From Georgenia subflava (lineage in GTDB: Bacteria; Actinomycetota; Actinomycetes; Actinomycetales; Actinomycetaceae), in contig NZ_VUKD01000001.1 of NCBI RefSeq assembly GCF_009193155.1, forward strand, positions 496,001 through 560,000: a stretch of DNA of 64,000 nt. The letters are read 5' to 3'. The position numbers and the translations under genes are program-made. The notes beneath the pieces were generated by a model that worked only from the letters and a program-made list of their open reading frames with translations, was not told the origin of the DNA and searched no databases. Position 1 is the first letter of the stretch, and every line of letters begins with the position of its first letter. This document shows positions 9,413 to 17,605 of this stretch, piece by piece.

Positions 9413-10326
9413 GAGTTCTCCTTGACGTGGACGACCAGGCCGGCCAGACGGGACCCGTGCGTGCCGGCGGCAGCCTGGGCGAGGACGCGCTTGCCGACCA
9501 CCACGTCGAGCGGCTGGGCGGCAGGGTGGTGCAGGGGCAGCAGGTCCCCGACGGCGAGCTGCACGACCTCGCGCGGGTGGACGGTGACGGGCCGGAAGCG
9601 CACGCTGACGTCGACCGGCACCTCCTGCACGGCGACCGCGAGCAGGTCCTTCTGGGTCGCCTCCTGGGCGAGCTCCTCGGCCGTGCGGGTCTCGTGGTGC
9701 TCGCCGTCGCGCAGGGCGGTGATGAGCCCCTCGGCGGGGATCATGACGGTGGCCGGAACGGCCTGGCCCTCGACCTGCAGCTCGAAGCGCGCGGTGATCA
9801 CCGGCGTGGAGGCCTCGGCCGCCTGGATGAACTGCGGCGTGTACTGGATGTTCCGCAGCTCGGCGTCCAGGGGGAGGATGCCGGCGAAGGAGTAGTTCAG
9901 GTCCGTCAGGGTGCGCCGGAGCAGCTCGCGGATGAGCTGCTGCTCGATCTCGGTGAGCTCACGCTCGGCCACCGCGCCCGGGTTGCCGGGTCCGCCGAGC
10001 ATCTGGTCGACCCAGATCAGCGCGGAGTCGAGCGGGAACTGGACGACGGCGGTGCGCCGGCCGGGCTCGACGGTGCAGACCACCATGGTCGTGGTGGTGG
10101 GCAGCGAGGCGATGTACTCGTCGTAGGAGCGCATCTCCACGCCGGTCACGCTGGCCTGGACGCTCACGCGCAGGCGCGCGACGAGCTGGTTGGCCCAGTG
10201 CCGCGCGAAGGTGCCGAACGCCATCTCCAGCAGGCGCGCGTGCTCCCGGGCCAGCGTCATGGGTCGCCGGAAGTCGTAGGCCGCCGGACCCTTGCCGGCG
10301 GCGGGCACGCTGGATCGGACCGTCAC
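9409..10326 (-). CDS. fliM: Flagellar motor switch protein FliM
   Basis: C-ring protein linking CheY-P binding to rotor reversal. 305 aa. The FliM core begins with YDFRRPMTLAREHARLLEM and includes the conserved LDSALIWVDQMLGGPGNPG. A SpoA domain occupies the C-terminus. The usual N-terminal CheY-binding peptide (LSQxEIDALL) is not evident before the YDF segment, which is worth noting. The GTG start has only a weak ribosome binding site. Confidence 0.94.
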   Translation of the reverse strand: MTVRSSVPAAGKGPAAYDFRRPMTLAREHARLLEMAFGTFARHWANQLVARLRVSVQASVTGVEMRSYDEYIASLPTTTTMVVCTVEPGRRTAVVQFPLDSALIWVDQMLGGPGNPGAVAERELTEIEQQLIRELLRRTLTDLNYSFAGILPLDAELRNIQYTPQFIQAAEASTPVITARFELQVEGQAVPATVMIPAEGLITALRDGEHHETRTAEELAQEATQKDLLAVAVQEVPVDVSVRFRPVTVHPREVVQLAVGDLLPLHHPAAQPLDVVVGKRVLAQAAAGTHGSRLAGLVVHVKENS

Positions 10327-10386
10327 ACCTGGCTCATCGGCCGGTGTGCGGTCGTCTTGAGGGAAACGGGAGGTGGAGTCAGGTCC

Positions 10387-10884
10387 TCACTGTGTGACGA
10401 AGTCGGTGAGGTAGACGTCCATCACCTCCTCCTCGAAGGTCTCGGCGAGCAGGGTGACCAGCTCCGTCTTGAGCTCGGCCCGGCGGGCGGTGTCGTTGAC
10501 CTCGGCCATCGTCCGGCCGGAGTAGTGGGCGATGGCCACGTCGAGGGCGCGGGCGGTGCTGATCTCGCCGTGCGCGTCGGCGGTCATCTGCACGGAGAAG
10601 CCGAGCCGCAGGTAGTGCCCGTCGGCGAGGTTGACGCTGACCGGGTCGATCGGCACGACGACACCCGGCTCGGGGGCGGTGTCGACGGCGCCGGCGTCGG
10701 ACGGGCGCAGCAGGAGGTAGGCCGCGACGCCCACCAGCGCCAGCACCAGGACAGCCAGCACGACCAGGGCCTTGCGGCCGCGCCGGGGGGCCGGGGCCTC
10801 GGTGTCGCTCACGCCGCGCCGCCCGCTGTCGGCCGGCGAGCCGGTGACGTTGACGGGGCGTCCGACCACTCGTTGCTCAGCCAT
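10387..10884 (-). CDS. fliL: Flagellar basal body-associated protein FliL
   Basis: Stator-associated single-pass membrane protein. 165 aa; transmembrane helix at about residues 39-58, then a FliL domain with the typical LADGHYLRLGFSVQMT and a conserved C-terminal VMDVYLTDFVTQ. ATG start with GGAGG about 9 nt upstream. It lies between motB and fliM with short gaps on both sides. Confidence 0.93.
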   Translation of the reverse strand: MAEQRVVGRPVNVTGSPADSGRRGVSDTEAPAPRRGRKALVVLAVLVLALVGVAAYLLLRPSDAGAVDTAPEPGVVVPIDPVSVNLADGHYLRLGFSVQMTADAHGEISTARALDVAIAHYSGRTMAEVNDTARRAELKTELVTLLAETFEEEVMDVYLTDFVTQ

Positions 10885-10907
10885 CTCAGAGAACCTCCAC
10901 GTCCATG

Positions 10908-11756
10908 TCAGACTCCTTCCGCCTCGGCGACCACCTGGGGCATGAGGGCGCGGACCGCCTCCGGCGCGTCGGAGAGCACGACGACGTCCACGCGACGGTT
11001 GACGGTCAGCGGGTCGAGGTGCGACTCGGGCAGCGGGTGGGCGTCGCCGAACCCGATCGCCCGGGTGCGGCCCGCCGCCACGCCGCCCTGCTCGACCATC
11101 CGGCGCAGCACCTGGGTGGCCCGGTCCGCGGAGAGCTCCCAGTTGGTCTCGTACCGCCCGGTGACCGGGAGGATGTTCGCGTGCCCCTCGATGGACAACG
11201 GGTGCGTGTCCTCGGCGAGGATCGGCGAGAGCGCGTCGATGACGGTGCGCGAGTCCTCGGTCAGCACGGCGCTCTCGGCGCCGAAGAAGACGTCCTCGCT
11301 GACGAGACCGATGACGAGGCCGCGGTCGGTGATGGCGAAGGTCACGTCGCTGGCCGCGTCCCGGCTCTCGAGCGCCTGGGCGAGGCGGTTGCGCAGCTCG
11401 AGGAGCTCGGCCACCTCCGCCTCGGCCTGGATCAGGTTGCCGGCGTGCTCGGCGCCCTGGACGGGGCCGCCGGACTCGTTGGTGACGTCCGGCGGGTCCG
11501 GGACGACCGAGTCGGCCGCGAGGACTCCCTTTCCGCCGTCGAGGACCTGCAGGTTGGTGCTGGAGGGCTGCCCGAAGCTGGCGGCGAGGGACTCGCGCAG
11601 GGCGAAGAACTTCTGCTGGTCCACCTGGCTGATGGCGAAGAGCACGATGAACAGACACATCATGACGGTGACCATGTCCATGTAGCTGGTGGTCCACCGC
11701 TCGGTGTTCGCGTGCTCCTCCTCCGCCCCGCCGCGGCGCCGCCTGGTGGACCTCAT
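10908..11756 (-). CDS. motB: Flagellar stator protein MotB
   Basis: Peptidoglycan-anchored stator subunit. 282 aa. After a charged N-terminus, the transmembrane helix has the proton-binding aspartate in TSYMDMVTVMMCLFIVLFAI. The OmpA-like peptidoglycan-binding domain occupies roughly residues 140-265 (IEGHANILPVTGRYETNWEL, then LTVNRRVDVVVL). The start codon overlaps the motA stop (ATGA). Confidence 0.95.
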   Translation of the reverse strand: MRSTRRRRGGAEEEHANTERWTTSYMDMVTVMMCLFIVLFAISQVDQQKFFALRESLAASFGQPSSTNLQVLDGGKGVLAADSVVPDPPDVTNESGGPVQGAEHAGNLIQAEAEVAELLELRNRLAQALESRDAASDVTFAITDRGLVIGLVSEDVFFGAESAVLTEDSRTVIDALSPILAEDTHPLSIEGHANILPVTGRYETNWELSADRATQVLRRMVEQGGVAAGRTRAIGFGDAHPLPESHLDPLTVNRRVDVVVLSDAPEAVRALMPQVVAEAEGV

Positions 11757-12517
11757 GCCGCCTGCTCGGCCTCGCTCGCGGGGACCAGGGAGTGCAGCCG
11801 GTCGCTGACCATGCGCGGGTTCGCGCCGGACTGCAGGGCGAGCAGCCCCTCGAGGGTGACCTCCATCTGCGCGCACTCGAGGTCGGAGAGCCGCCGGAGC
11901 CGGCCGCCGATGGGCAGCCAGATCATGTTGGCGGAGAGGATGCCCCACAGGGTGGCGACGAAGGCCGCGGCGATCAGCGGCCCGAGGCTGCCGGGGTCGG
12001 TGAGGTTCTCCAGGACGTGGACGAGGGAGACCACCGTGCCGATGATGCCGATGGTGGGGGCGTACCCGCCGAGGTCGTTGAAGAACTTCGAGGCCACCCG
12101 GTCCTGGCTCCGCTTGGTCTCGATGCGGTCCTCGAGGAGGGTGCGCAGCTCCTCCGGGTCGGCGCCGTCGATGGCGGCGATGAGCCCGTCGCGCAGGAAG
12201 TCGTCCTCGATCTCGCGGGACTCGTCCTCCAGGGCGAGCAGGCCCTCGCGCCGCGCCCGGTCGGACAGCGCCACGATGGTGGGGATGGTCGCGCCCTGCC
12301 TCGGCGCCTTGGACGTGAACGCACGCGGGAGCGCCTTGACGGCCGCGAGCCCGTCCTTGAGCATGCCGCCGGCGAGGCCGGCGCCGATGGTGCCGACGAA
12401 GACCAGCAGCATGGGGCCGGGCAGCAGGATCGAGGTGACGTGCGTGCCCTCGAGCGTCATGGCCCCCCACACCGCCACGAAGGCGACGACGAGGCCGACG
12501 ATGGTTGCCGGATCCAT
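11753..12517 (-). CDS. motA: Flagellar stator protein MotA
   Basis: Five-subunit stator ring that uses ion flow to turn the rotor. 254 aa with four membrane helices. The cytoplasmic loop carries charged residues for FliG contact, and the GYAPTIGIIGTVVSLVHVLE segment is characteristic. It begins directly after the flbD stop and overlaps motB. Confidence 0.96.
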   Translation of the reverse strand: MDPATIVGLVVAFVAVWGAMTLEGTHVTSILLPGPMLLVFVGTIGAGLAGGMLKDGLAAVKALPRAFTSKAPRQGATIPTIVALSDRARREGLLALEDESREIEDDFLRDGLIAAIDGADPEELRTLLEDRIETKRSQDRVASKFFNDLGGYAPTIGIIGTVVSLVHVLENLTDPGSLGPLIAAAFVATLWGILSANMIWLPIGGRLRRLSDLECAQMEVTLEGLLALQSGANPRMVSDRLHSLVPASEAEQAA

Positions 12518-12790
12518 CTACTCTCCCCGGTGTCGGGTCGGCAGCGGAACCACGTCGCCGGTCCCGCGGGGCGGGGCGGTCTCTGACGTCGCCGGGCGGC
12601 GGAGGGAGCGGGCGACGACGGCGGCCCGGTGCTCCTCGATGAGGCGGACGACCTCGTCCATCGGCTCGTTCACGATGTACTTGGTGCCGTCGAGCAGCAC
12701 CAGGATCGTGTCCGGTGTCGCTTCGATCCGCTCGATCAGGTCAGGGTTGATCGCGAACGGCTGGCCGTTGAGGCGCCTCACGATGATCAC
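12518..12790 (-). CDS. flbD: FlbD/SwrD-family protein
   Basis: Small protein usually found just before motA; B. subtilis SwrD increases stator torque. 90 aa. The conserved part is IIVRRLNGQPFAINPDLIER and ILVLLDGTKYIVNEPMDEVV; the C-terminal 25 residues are low-complexity. GTG start. AGGA about 10 nt upstream is the likely ribosome binding site and sits within a predicted GGA-loop hairpin. First gene of the long flbD-to-csrA unit. Confidence 0.92.
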   Translation of the reverse strand: MIIVRRLNGQPFAINPDLIERIEATPDTILVLLDGTKYIVNEPMDEVVRLIEEHRAAVVARSLRRPATSETAPPRGTGDVVPLPTRHRGE

Positions 12791-12793
12791 GGT

Positions 12794-12855
12794 GGTTCCA
12801 TCCTGTTAAACCGGGGCCCATCCATGAGCCCCGGCAGGCCCTTCCATGAGCCTGC
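12794..12855 (-). promoter_or_regulatory. Three GGA-loop hairpins in the flbD leader (candidate CsrA sites)
   Basis: Read on the minus strand, 5' to 3'. Hairpin 12834-12855 has stem GCAGGC/GCCTGC and loop TCATGGAAGG. Hairpin 12811-12834 has stem CCGGGGC/GCCCCGG and loop TCATGGATGG. Hairpin 12794-12812 has stem GGTT/AACC and loop TAACAGGATGG. All show GGA in the loop, and the last contains ACAGGATG, essentially the CsrA consensus core, over the presumed ribosome binding site. The first two share a near-identical loop. CsrA binding is inferred. Confidence 0.7.
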
Positions 12856-12863
12856 ACCCCACT

Positions 12864-12891
12864 AGATCGGCCGGGACCGTCCGGTGATGAG
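12864..12891 (-). promoter_or_regulatory. Sigma-28-like promoter of the flbD-motA-...-csrA unit
   Basis: CTCAT, 15 nt, GCCGATCT on the minus strand. The -10 half and flanking AG are identical to those of the fliC promoter. Predicted transcription start is about 65 nt before flbD, leaving room for the three leader hairpins. Confidence 0.72.
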
Positions 12892-12945
12892 GGTTCCGCG
12901 GCGGCGGCATCCCGCGCGGGCGCACTCCACGCTGGCGCCCGCGCA

Positions 12946-13027
12946 CCCACCCACCGCCGAGCGACACGTTCCGCACCGGCCCAGACGCCCGCGGGCAACC
13001 GGAACGTGTCGTTCGGCGCAGGGTGGG
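12946..13027. repeat. Long imperfect inverted repeat upstream of the flbD promoter
   Basis: Arms 12946-12973 and 13000-13027 pair over about 26 of 28 positions, including one G-T pair, around a 26-nt centre. It sits between the flgE terminator and the flbD promoter. It could be a second terminator barrier or a protein-binding site; the sequence does not decide. Confidence 0.7.
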
Positions 13028-13046
13028 TATGCCCGGGCATGCGTGC

Positions 13047-13082
13047 GACGAGGCCCGGCCGGTTGCCCGGCCGGGCCTCGTC
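13047..13082 (-). terminator. Terminator after flgE
   Basis: Perfect 16-bp stem (GACGAGGCCCGGCCGG and its complement) with loop TTGC, starting 17 nt past the flgE stop. No T-run follows, as is common in high-GC actinobacteria. It ends the flgB-flgE unit. Confidence 0.85.
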
Positions 13083-13099
13083 GTCAGCAGTCGTCGACG

Positions 13100-14281
13100 T
13101 CAGCGCTTGAGGTTCACCAGCTCCTGGAGGAGCTCGTCGGAGGTGGTGATGATGCGGGAGCCGGCCTGGAAGCCGCGCTGGGCGATGATCAGGTTGGTGA
13201 ACTCCTGCGAGAGGTCCACGTTGGACATCTCGAGGGAGTTGCCGGCCAGGGTGCCGCGGCCGCCGGTGCCGGCGATCCCGATCTGGGCCTCGCCGGAGTT
13301 GACCGAGGTGCGCAGCAGCGAGCTGCCCGCCTTCTCCATGCCGGCGGTGTTGGCGACGTTGCCGACGGCAAGCTGGGCCACGGTCTGCTTGAGGCCGTTG
13401 GAGAAGGAGCCGATGAGCGTGCCGTCGGGGTTGAGGCTGAAGGACTGCAGCGTGCCGGCCGCCTGGCCGTTCTGCGAGGTGGCCTCGACGGTGGTCAGCC
13501 CCGCGAAGCCGGTGAGCTGGGACAGGTCGACGGAGTCGATGCCGCCGATCGCGAAGCTCGGGTCGCCGGTGAGCAGGCCGTCGGCGCCGAAGCTGAGCGA
13601 ACCGGTGCTGGTGGCGCCGTCGAGGTCGGCCGAGTAGCTCCAACCGTCCGCGTCGCTGTGGGTGAACGTGACCTTCAGCTCGCGCGCGGTGCCGTCGGCG
13701 TCGTGGACCTCGATGGTCCGTTCGAGCACGGTGCCGTCCTCGGCGTCGGCGGGCAGGTTGCCGGTGAACGTGGCCGTGGTGGTGGCCTGGGCGCCCATGA
13801 TGCTCGCGATGGGCAGCGTGACGTTGCCCAGCGGACCGTTGAGGTCGACGTTCCCGCCCACGTCGGCGGTCCAGCCCTGGACGAACGCCCCCTCGGCGGT
13901 GACGAGCTGGCCGTTGCCGTCCAGGCTGAACGCGCCGGCCCGGGTGTAGAGCTGCTCCCCGCCGAGCTGGACCACGAAGAAGCCGTCGCCGGAGATCATC
14001 ATGTCCAGCGCGCGGCCGGTCTGCTGCGCGGCGCCGGGCGTGTAGTCGTTCGTGATGCCGGCGACCTGCACACCGAGGCCGACCTGCGCCGGGTTGGTGC
14101 CGCCGTTGCCGGCCTGCGGGGCGCCGCCGGCCTCGATCATCTGGGACAGGGTGTCCTGGAACTGCGTACGCCCCGCCTTGAAGCCGGTGGTGTTGACGTT
14201 GGCGATGTTGTTGCCGGTGACGTCGAGCATCGTCTGGTGGGAGCGGAGGCTCGAGATGCCGGAGAAGAGCGAGCGGAGCAT
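13100..14281 (-). CDS. flgE: Flagellar hook protein FlgE
   Basis: Forms the flexible hook. 393 aa. The N-terminal rod/hook helix begins LRSLFSGISSLRSHQTMLDV and carries the signature NNIANVNTTGFKAGR. The C-terminal helix (EFTNLIIAQRGFQAGSRIIT) is also typical. The central domain is variable. Last gene of the flgB unit, preceding a strong terminator. No separate flgF/flgG rod genes occur in the window. Confidence 0.95.
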   Translation of the reverse strand: MLRSLFSGISSLRSHQTMLDVTGNNIANVNTTGFKAGRTQFQDTLSQMIEAGGAPQAGNGGTNPAQVGLGVQVAGITNDYTPGAAQQTGRALDMMISGDGFFVVQLGGEQLYTRAGAFSLDGNGQLVTAEGAFVQGWTADVGGNVDLNGPLGNVTLPIASIMGAQATTTATFTGNLPADAEDGTVLERTIEVHDADGTARELKVTFTHSDADGWSYSADLDGATSTGSLSFGADGLLTGDPSFAIGGIDSVDLSQLTGFAGLTTVEATSQNGQAAGTLQSFSLNPDGTLIGSFSNGLKQTVAQLAVGNVANTAGMEKAGSSLLRTSVNSGEAQIGIAGTGGRGTLAGNSLEMSNVDLSQEFTNLIIAQRGFQAGSRIITTSDELLQELVNLKR

Positions 14282-14335
14282 GAGAGGTTCCCTTCGGTGG
14301 GGCGGGTGCAGGTCGGGTTCGTGGGGGCGGGCAGG

Positions 14336-14869
14336 TCAGGCGATGGGTGAGTCGGCCGTGCCGGCGCCCGCATCGGGATCGGCGGGACCGTCGTCGGCCC
14401 CGTCCGGGTCGGTCTCGGGCGACGCGTCGTCCCCGGGGTCGGTGGGCGCACCACCGGTGGGTGCGCCGGCGATTGCGCTGATGGCGTCCAGCGGCACGCC
14501 CACCCCGCCCACGACGAGGACCGGGACCTCGCCGGAGAGGTCGACGGCGTCGACCGTGCCGGACACGATCTTCTCGCCGTCGAAGTACGCGACCTGCTGA
14601 CCGACGAGACCGGCGGCCGAGCCGCGCTGCTGGAGCGCGAAGGTCTGCTGCGACAGCTGCGTCATCTCGGTCAGCTGCTCCATCGTGGCGAGCTGGGTGG
14701 TCTGCGCCATGAGCTCGGACGTCGACAGCGGCTCGCTGGGGTCCTGGTACTTCAGCGACGCGACCAGCAGCTGGAGGAAGGCGTCCTTGTCCAACGTCTG
14801 CGTCGGCGCCTCGGTGGCAGGCGGAGCGGTGTACTGCGCGGTTAGGCCGGAGACGGGGTTGACGGTCAT
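14336..14869 (-). CDS. flgD: Hook-capping protein FlgD
   Basis: Scaffold cap needed for hook assembly. 177 aa. The conserved N-terminal LDKDAFLQLLVASLKYQDP is followed by ELMAQTTQLATMEQLTEM. A small beta domain (VGQQVAYFDGEKIVSGTVDA) comes next. The last ~45 residues are an acidic Asp/Pro/Gly/Ala tail in place of the Fn3/Tudor extension of enterobacterial FlgD. ATG with GAGGAG about 5 nt upstream. Confidence 0.93.
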   Translation of the reverse strand: MTVNPVSGLTAQYTAPPATEAPTQTLDKDAFLQLLVASLKYQDPSEPLSTSELMAQTTQLATMEQLTEMTQLSQQTFALQQRGSAAGLVGQQVAYFDGEKIVSGTVDAVDLSGEVPVLVVGGVGVPLDAISAIAGAPTGGAPTDPGDDASPETDPDGADDGPADPDAGAGTADSPIA

Positions 14870-14877
14870 GAGGCTCC

Positions 14878-16464
14878 TCAGGCGAACAGGTCGACGGTGC
14901 CGGGGTGGACAGGACGGGGCGACGGCGGAGCGGCGCCGGTGGCGTCACCCGCTCGGGTGGTGCCGCGGGCACCGGTGGGCGCCGGATCACCGGGCTCGTG
15001 ACCGCGCTGCGAGTCGGCCGCGTCACCGCCGCGCTCCTCCGCGAGCTCGAGGTCGGCGTGCAGACCGGTGGCGGCGAGGTCGCGGCGCAGGTCGGTCAGG
15101 GTGACGCGCAGTGCCTCGCGCGCCTGCTCGGTGGCGCCGAGCAGCTCGATGCGCACCCCCTCCGGGGCGATGTGGGCGGTGATCCGCACCGGCCCCAGGT
15201 GCTCGGGGTCGATCCGCAGGTTCAGCACGTGGGTACCCTCCGGCGCCGTCCGCAGCCGGGCGAGCGCCGGCGTGAGCTGACCGGCCAGCGGCACGTCGGT
15301 CCGCGCCGGCGGCGGGGTCGGCGCCGACGCCGGCTGGGCCGCCGGGGTGGCGGAGGCGGCCGGGGCCGGTGCACCGGCGGCAGCGCTCTGCGCGGCACCG
15401 GTCGTCTCTGCGCCGGCAGGCGGGCCGGTGGTCGCCGCGGCACCGGTCGTCGGTGCGGTGAGGGGAGCACCCGCATCCGCCTGCGGCGCGAGCGCGGCGG
15501 CACCGGTCAGGGTTCCGCCGGCAGCCGGACCGGCCGGAGCCGGCGCGGCGGCCCCGGACGGCGTGGCCCTCATGTCCGCAACGGCTGTCGCGCCGTCTGC
15601 GGGGACGGCCCCGGTGGCCAGCGGGCCGGTAGCACCGGCTCCGCCGGAGGCCGCCGCCCCGAGGTGCGGGGCGGCGGACCCGGGAGCCTCCTGCGCCGCC
15701 GACGTCGGCCGTCCGGAGGGTGCCGGGACGACGCCGTTCGGCGCAGGTGTCGGTCCGGCGCTCGCGACGGTGGCCGCCGCGCCGGACGCTGTGGACGGGT
15801 GCGCCGCGGAGCTCGCGGTGCCGCCGCCGGTGGTGGTGGTGGTGGTGGCGAGCGCGGCGGGAGCGGTGGCGAGCGCGGCGGGAGCGGTGGCGACCGCTAC
15901 GGACCCGCCGGCTGCGGCGACGGACCCGCCGGCGCCGGCGACGACCGCTGCGTTCGGCCCGGTGCCTCGTGCGGTGGTCGAGGCCGCTACCGGAGCAACG
16001 GCCGCTGCGTCGGGGCCGGTGCCGGCCACCGAGCCGGTCCCCGCACCTGAGCCGGTCCCGCTGCCGGTCGCAGACCCGCTGCCGGTCGCAGTGCCGCTGC
16101 CGGCCCCGGCCCTCGGCGCGGTGGCCTCGGCGGCCCTGTCGACCGCCGTGGCGTCGGCGGCGCCGTCGACCGCGGTCGCTCCCGCCGAGCCGGCCGCGTC
16201 GCCCTCGGGCTCCTGGCGGGCCGGCTCGGTGACGTGGGGATCCCGGCTGGGTCGGTCGGTCGCCGCGTCGTCGGTGCGCGACGCCCCGGTGCGATCGCTG
16301 CGCGAGCGCTCGGCCGCCGGCCGTTCGCTGCTGGCCGACCGCGTGGGTCCCAGCTCGGCGGCGAGGGCACTCTCGAAGGCTGCTCCGCCGTCGCCGCGTG
16401 AGGCACCGGGGCCGGCGCCCGGACGGGCCGGCCCGACCATGCCCGGCGTGATCAAGATGCTCAC
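14878..16464 (-). CDS. fliK: Hook-length control protein FliK
   Basis: Secreted molecular ruler that also triggers the FlhB substrate switch. 528 aa. Residues ~60-390 are extreme low-complexity Ala/Gly/Thr/Pro sequence with internal repeats. The globular C-terminal domain has the Flg_hook signature (LNLRIDPEHLGPVRITAHIA, then VRIELLGATEQAREALRVTL). The start is GTG, overlapping the stop of the NlpC/P60 gene as GTGA. Repeat-driven length change could alter hook length. Confidence 0.92.
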   Translation of the reverse strand: MSILITPGMVGPARPGAGPGASRGDGGAAFESALAAELGPTRSASSERPAAERSRSDRTGASRTDDAATDRPSRDPHVTEPARQEPEGDAAGSAGATAVDGAADATAVDRAAEATAPRAGAGSGTATGSGSATGSGTGSGAGTGSVAGTGPDAAAVAPVAASTTARGTGPNAAVVAGAGGSVAAAGGSVAVATAPAALATAPAALATTTTTTGGGTASSAAHPSTASGAAATVASAGPTPAPNGVVPAPSGRPTSAAQEAPGSAAPHLGAAASGGAGATGPLATGAVPADGATAVADMRATPSGAAAPAPAGPAAGGTLTGAAALAPQADAGAPLTAPTTGAAATTGPPAGAETTGAAQSAAAGAPAPAASATPAAQPASAPTPPPARTDVPLAGQLTPALARLRTAPEGTHVLNLRIDPEHLGPVRITAHIAPEGVRIELLGATEQAREALRVTLTDLRRDLAATGLHADLELAEERGGDAADSQRGHEPGDPAPTGARGTTRAGDATGAAPPSPRPVHPGTVDLFA

Positions 16465-17186
16465 AGCCCACCTGCCGCGAGCTCGACCGCCAGGCGGGAG
16501 ACGTCCACCGTGCCGGCAGCGGTCTGCGCCGGGCCCCCGGTCGGCAGCACACGACGGATGGTGTCGATGGTGGCGTCGGTCTCGAACATCTCCCGGATCT
16601 CGACCTGCTCGCCCGGGCGCGGGGCGTGCAGCAGCTTGTTGTCGCCGAGGTAGATGCCGATGTGCCCGCCCCCGCGGGTGACGATCAGGTCACCGGGCTG
16701 GGCCTGGGCGAGGGAGGGGACCTCGGTGCCGATGTGCATCTGCTGGCGGGCTACCCGCGGCACGTCGATCCCCATGTCCTTGAACGCGAGCTGGACCAGG
16801 CCGGAGCAGTCGAGGCCGCCCTCGGCGAGGGACTCGCCGCCCCACACGTAGGGCACGCCCAGGTACTTCTTGGCCGACTCCACCAGCGCCGCGCCGGTGC
16901 CGGGCTGGGCCGGGCCGCTCGTCGGGCCGGTCGTCGTCGTGCCGGCGGCACCGGCGAGGCCGCCGAGACCCGCGAGGCCCGTCGTCCCGGCGAGACCGGA
17001 CAGCGCACCTCCGGCGGTGGTGCCGCCGAGCACGGCGGCAGCCTGCTCGGTGGCGACGGCGGCGCTCAGGGTGGAGGCGAAGGCCTGGCCGGAGGTGGCC
17101 GAGGCCGCCGTCGGCGGGGAGCTGACGGCCTGGATCTGGCTCTGGATCTCGGCGATCCGGGCGTGCACGGCGGCGATCCCGCTCAT
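16461..17186 (-). CDS. NlpC/P60 peptidoglycan hydrolase within the flagellar operon
   Basis: 241 aa. A FliE-like helical N-terminus (AAVHARIAEIQSQIQAVSS) and Gly/Ala/Thr linker lead into an NlpC/P60 domain from about residue 100. The catalytic triad is visible: Cys in GGLDCSGLVQLAF, His in GGGHIGIYLGDN and a second His in KLLHAPRPGEQVEI. NlpC/P60 enzymes usually cut D-Glu/DAP-type stem-peptide bonds. Its place between fliJ and fliK, coupled to both by 4-bp overlaps, suggests it opens the cell wall for the rod, the job FlgJ does in Proteobacteria. That role is inferred. No classical signal peptide, consistent with export by the flagellar apparatus. Confidence 0.88.
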   Translation of the reverse strand: MSGIAAVHARIAEIQSQIQAVSSPPTAASATSGQAFASTLSAAVATEQAAAVLGGTTAGGALSGLAGTTGLAGLGGLAGAAGTTTTGPTSGPAQPGTGAALVESAKKYLGVPYVWGGESLAEGGLDCSGLVQLAFKDMGIDVPRVARQQMHIGTEVPSLAQAQPGDLIVTRGGGHIGIYLGDNKLLHAPRPGEQVEIREMFETDATIDTIRRVLPTGGPAQTAAGTVDVSRLAVELAAGGL

Positions 17187-17605
17187 CGTTCCTCCTGTCG
17201 GGTGGCGCGCTGGACCGCCAGCTCGTCGAGGGTCAGCTGCTCGCTGTGGTTCTCCGCCTCGGTCACCGCGGTGCGGTGCTTCTCGGCGAGCTTCTCCAGG
17301 GTGGTGCTGCGCTGGCGGGCGGTGGACCACTCCCCCTGGGCGCGGACCTCCTCGGCGGTGGCCGCGGCGGCCCCGGCCTGGGCGTCGGCCACGGCCGCGC
17401 TCCGGGCGGCGCGGGTGGCGACGGACACGCGCCAGGCGGCGGCGTCGCCCCCGACGATCTCGCTGCCGACCAGCAGGCGCTGCGCCTGCTGGGCACGGGC
17501 GTCGGCGGCGGCGCGGCGCCGGGTGCGCTCGGCCAGCTCGGCGGCGGCCTGCTCCTCCTGCAGGTCGCGCAGACGCAGCAGCCCGGCGAGGCGGAACCGG
17601 CTCAT
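17183..17605 (-). CDS. fliJ: Flagellar export protein FliJ
   Basis: Coiled-coil stalk of the FliH-FliI ATPase. 140 aa, almost wholly helical, opening with FRLAGLLRLRDLQEEQAAAE and rich in Ala, Arg, Glu and Gln. Sequence alone is weak, as for all FliJ, but size, coiled coil and position directly after fliI (ATGA overlap) make the call firm. Confidence 0.88.
   Translation of the reverse strand: MSRFRLAGLLRLRDLQEEQAAAELAERTRRRAAADARAQQAQRLLVGSEIVGGDAAAWRVSVATRAARSAAVADAQAGAAAATAEEVRAQGEWSTARQRSTTLEKLAEKHRTAVTEAENHSEQLTLDELAVQRATRQEER

Noticed and set aside
9427-11685. 752-codon plus-strand open frame opposite fliM/fliL/motB
   Set aside because: Shadow frame; the opposite strand encodes three recognised flagellar proteins.
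12946-13082. Insertion-sequence ends
   Set aside because: Inverted repeats are present but no transposase or target duplication lies between or near them.
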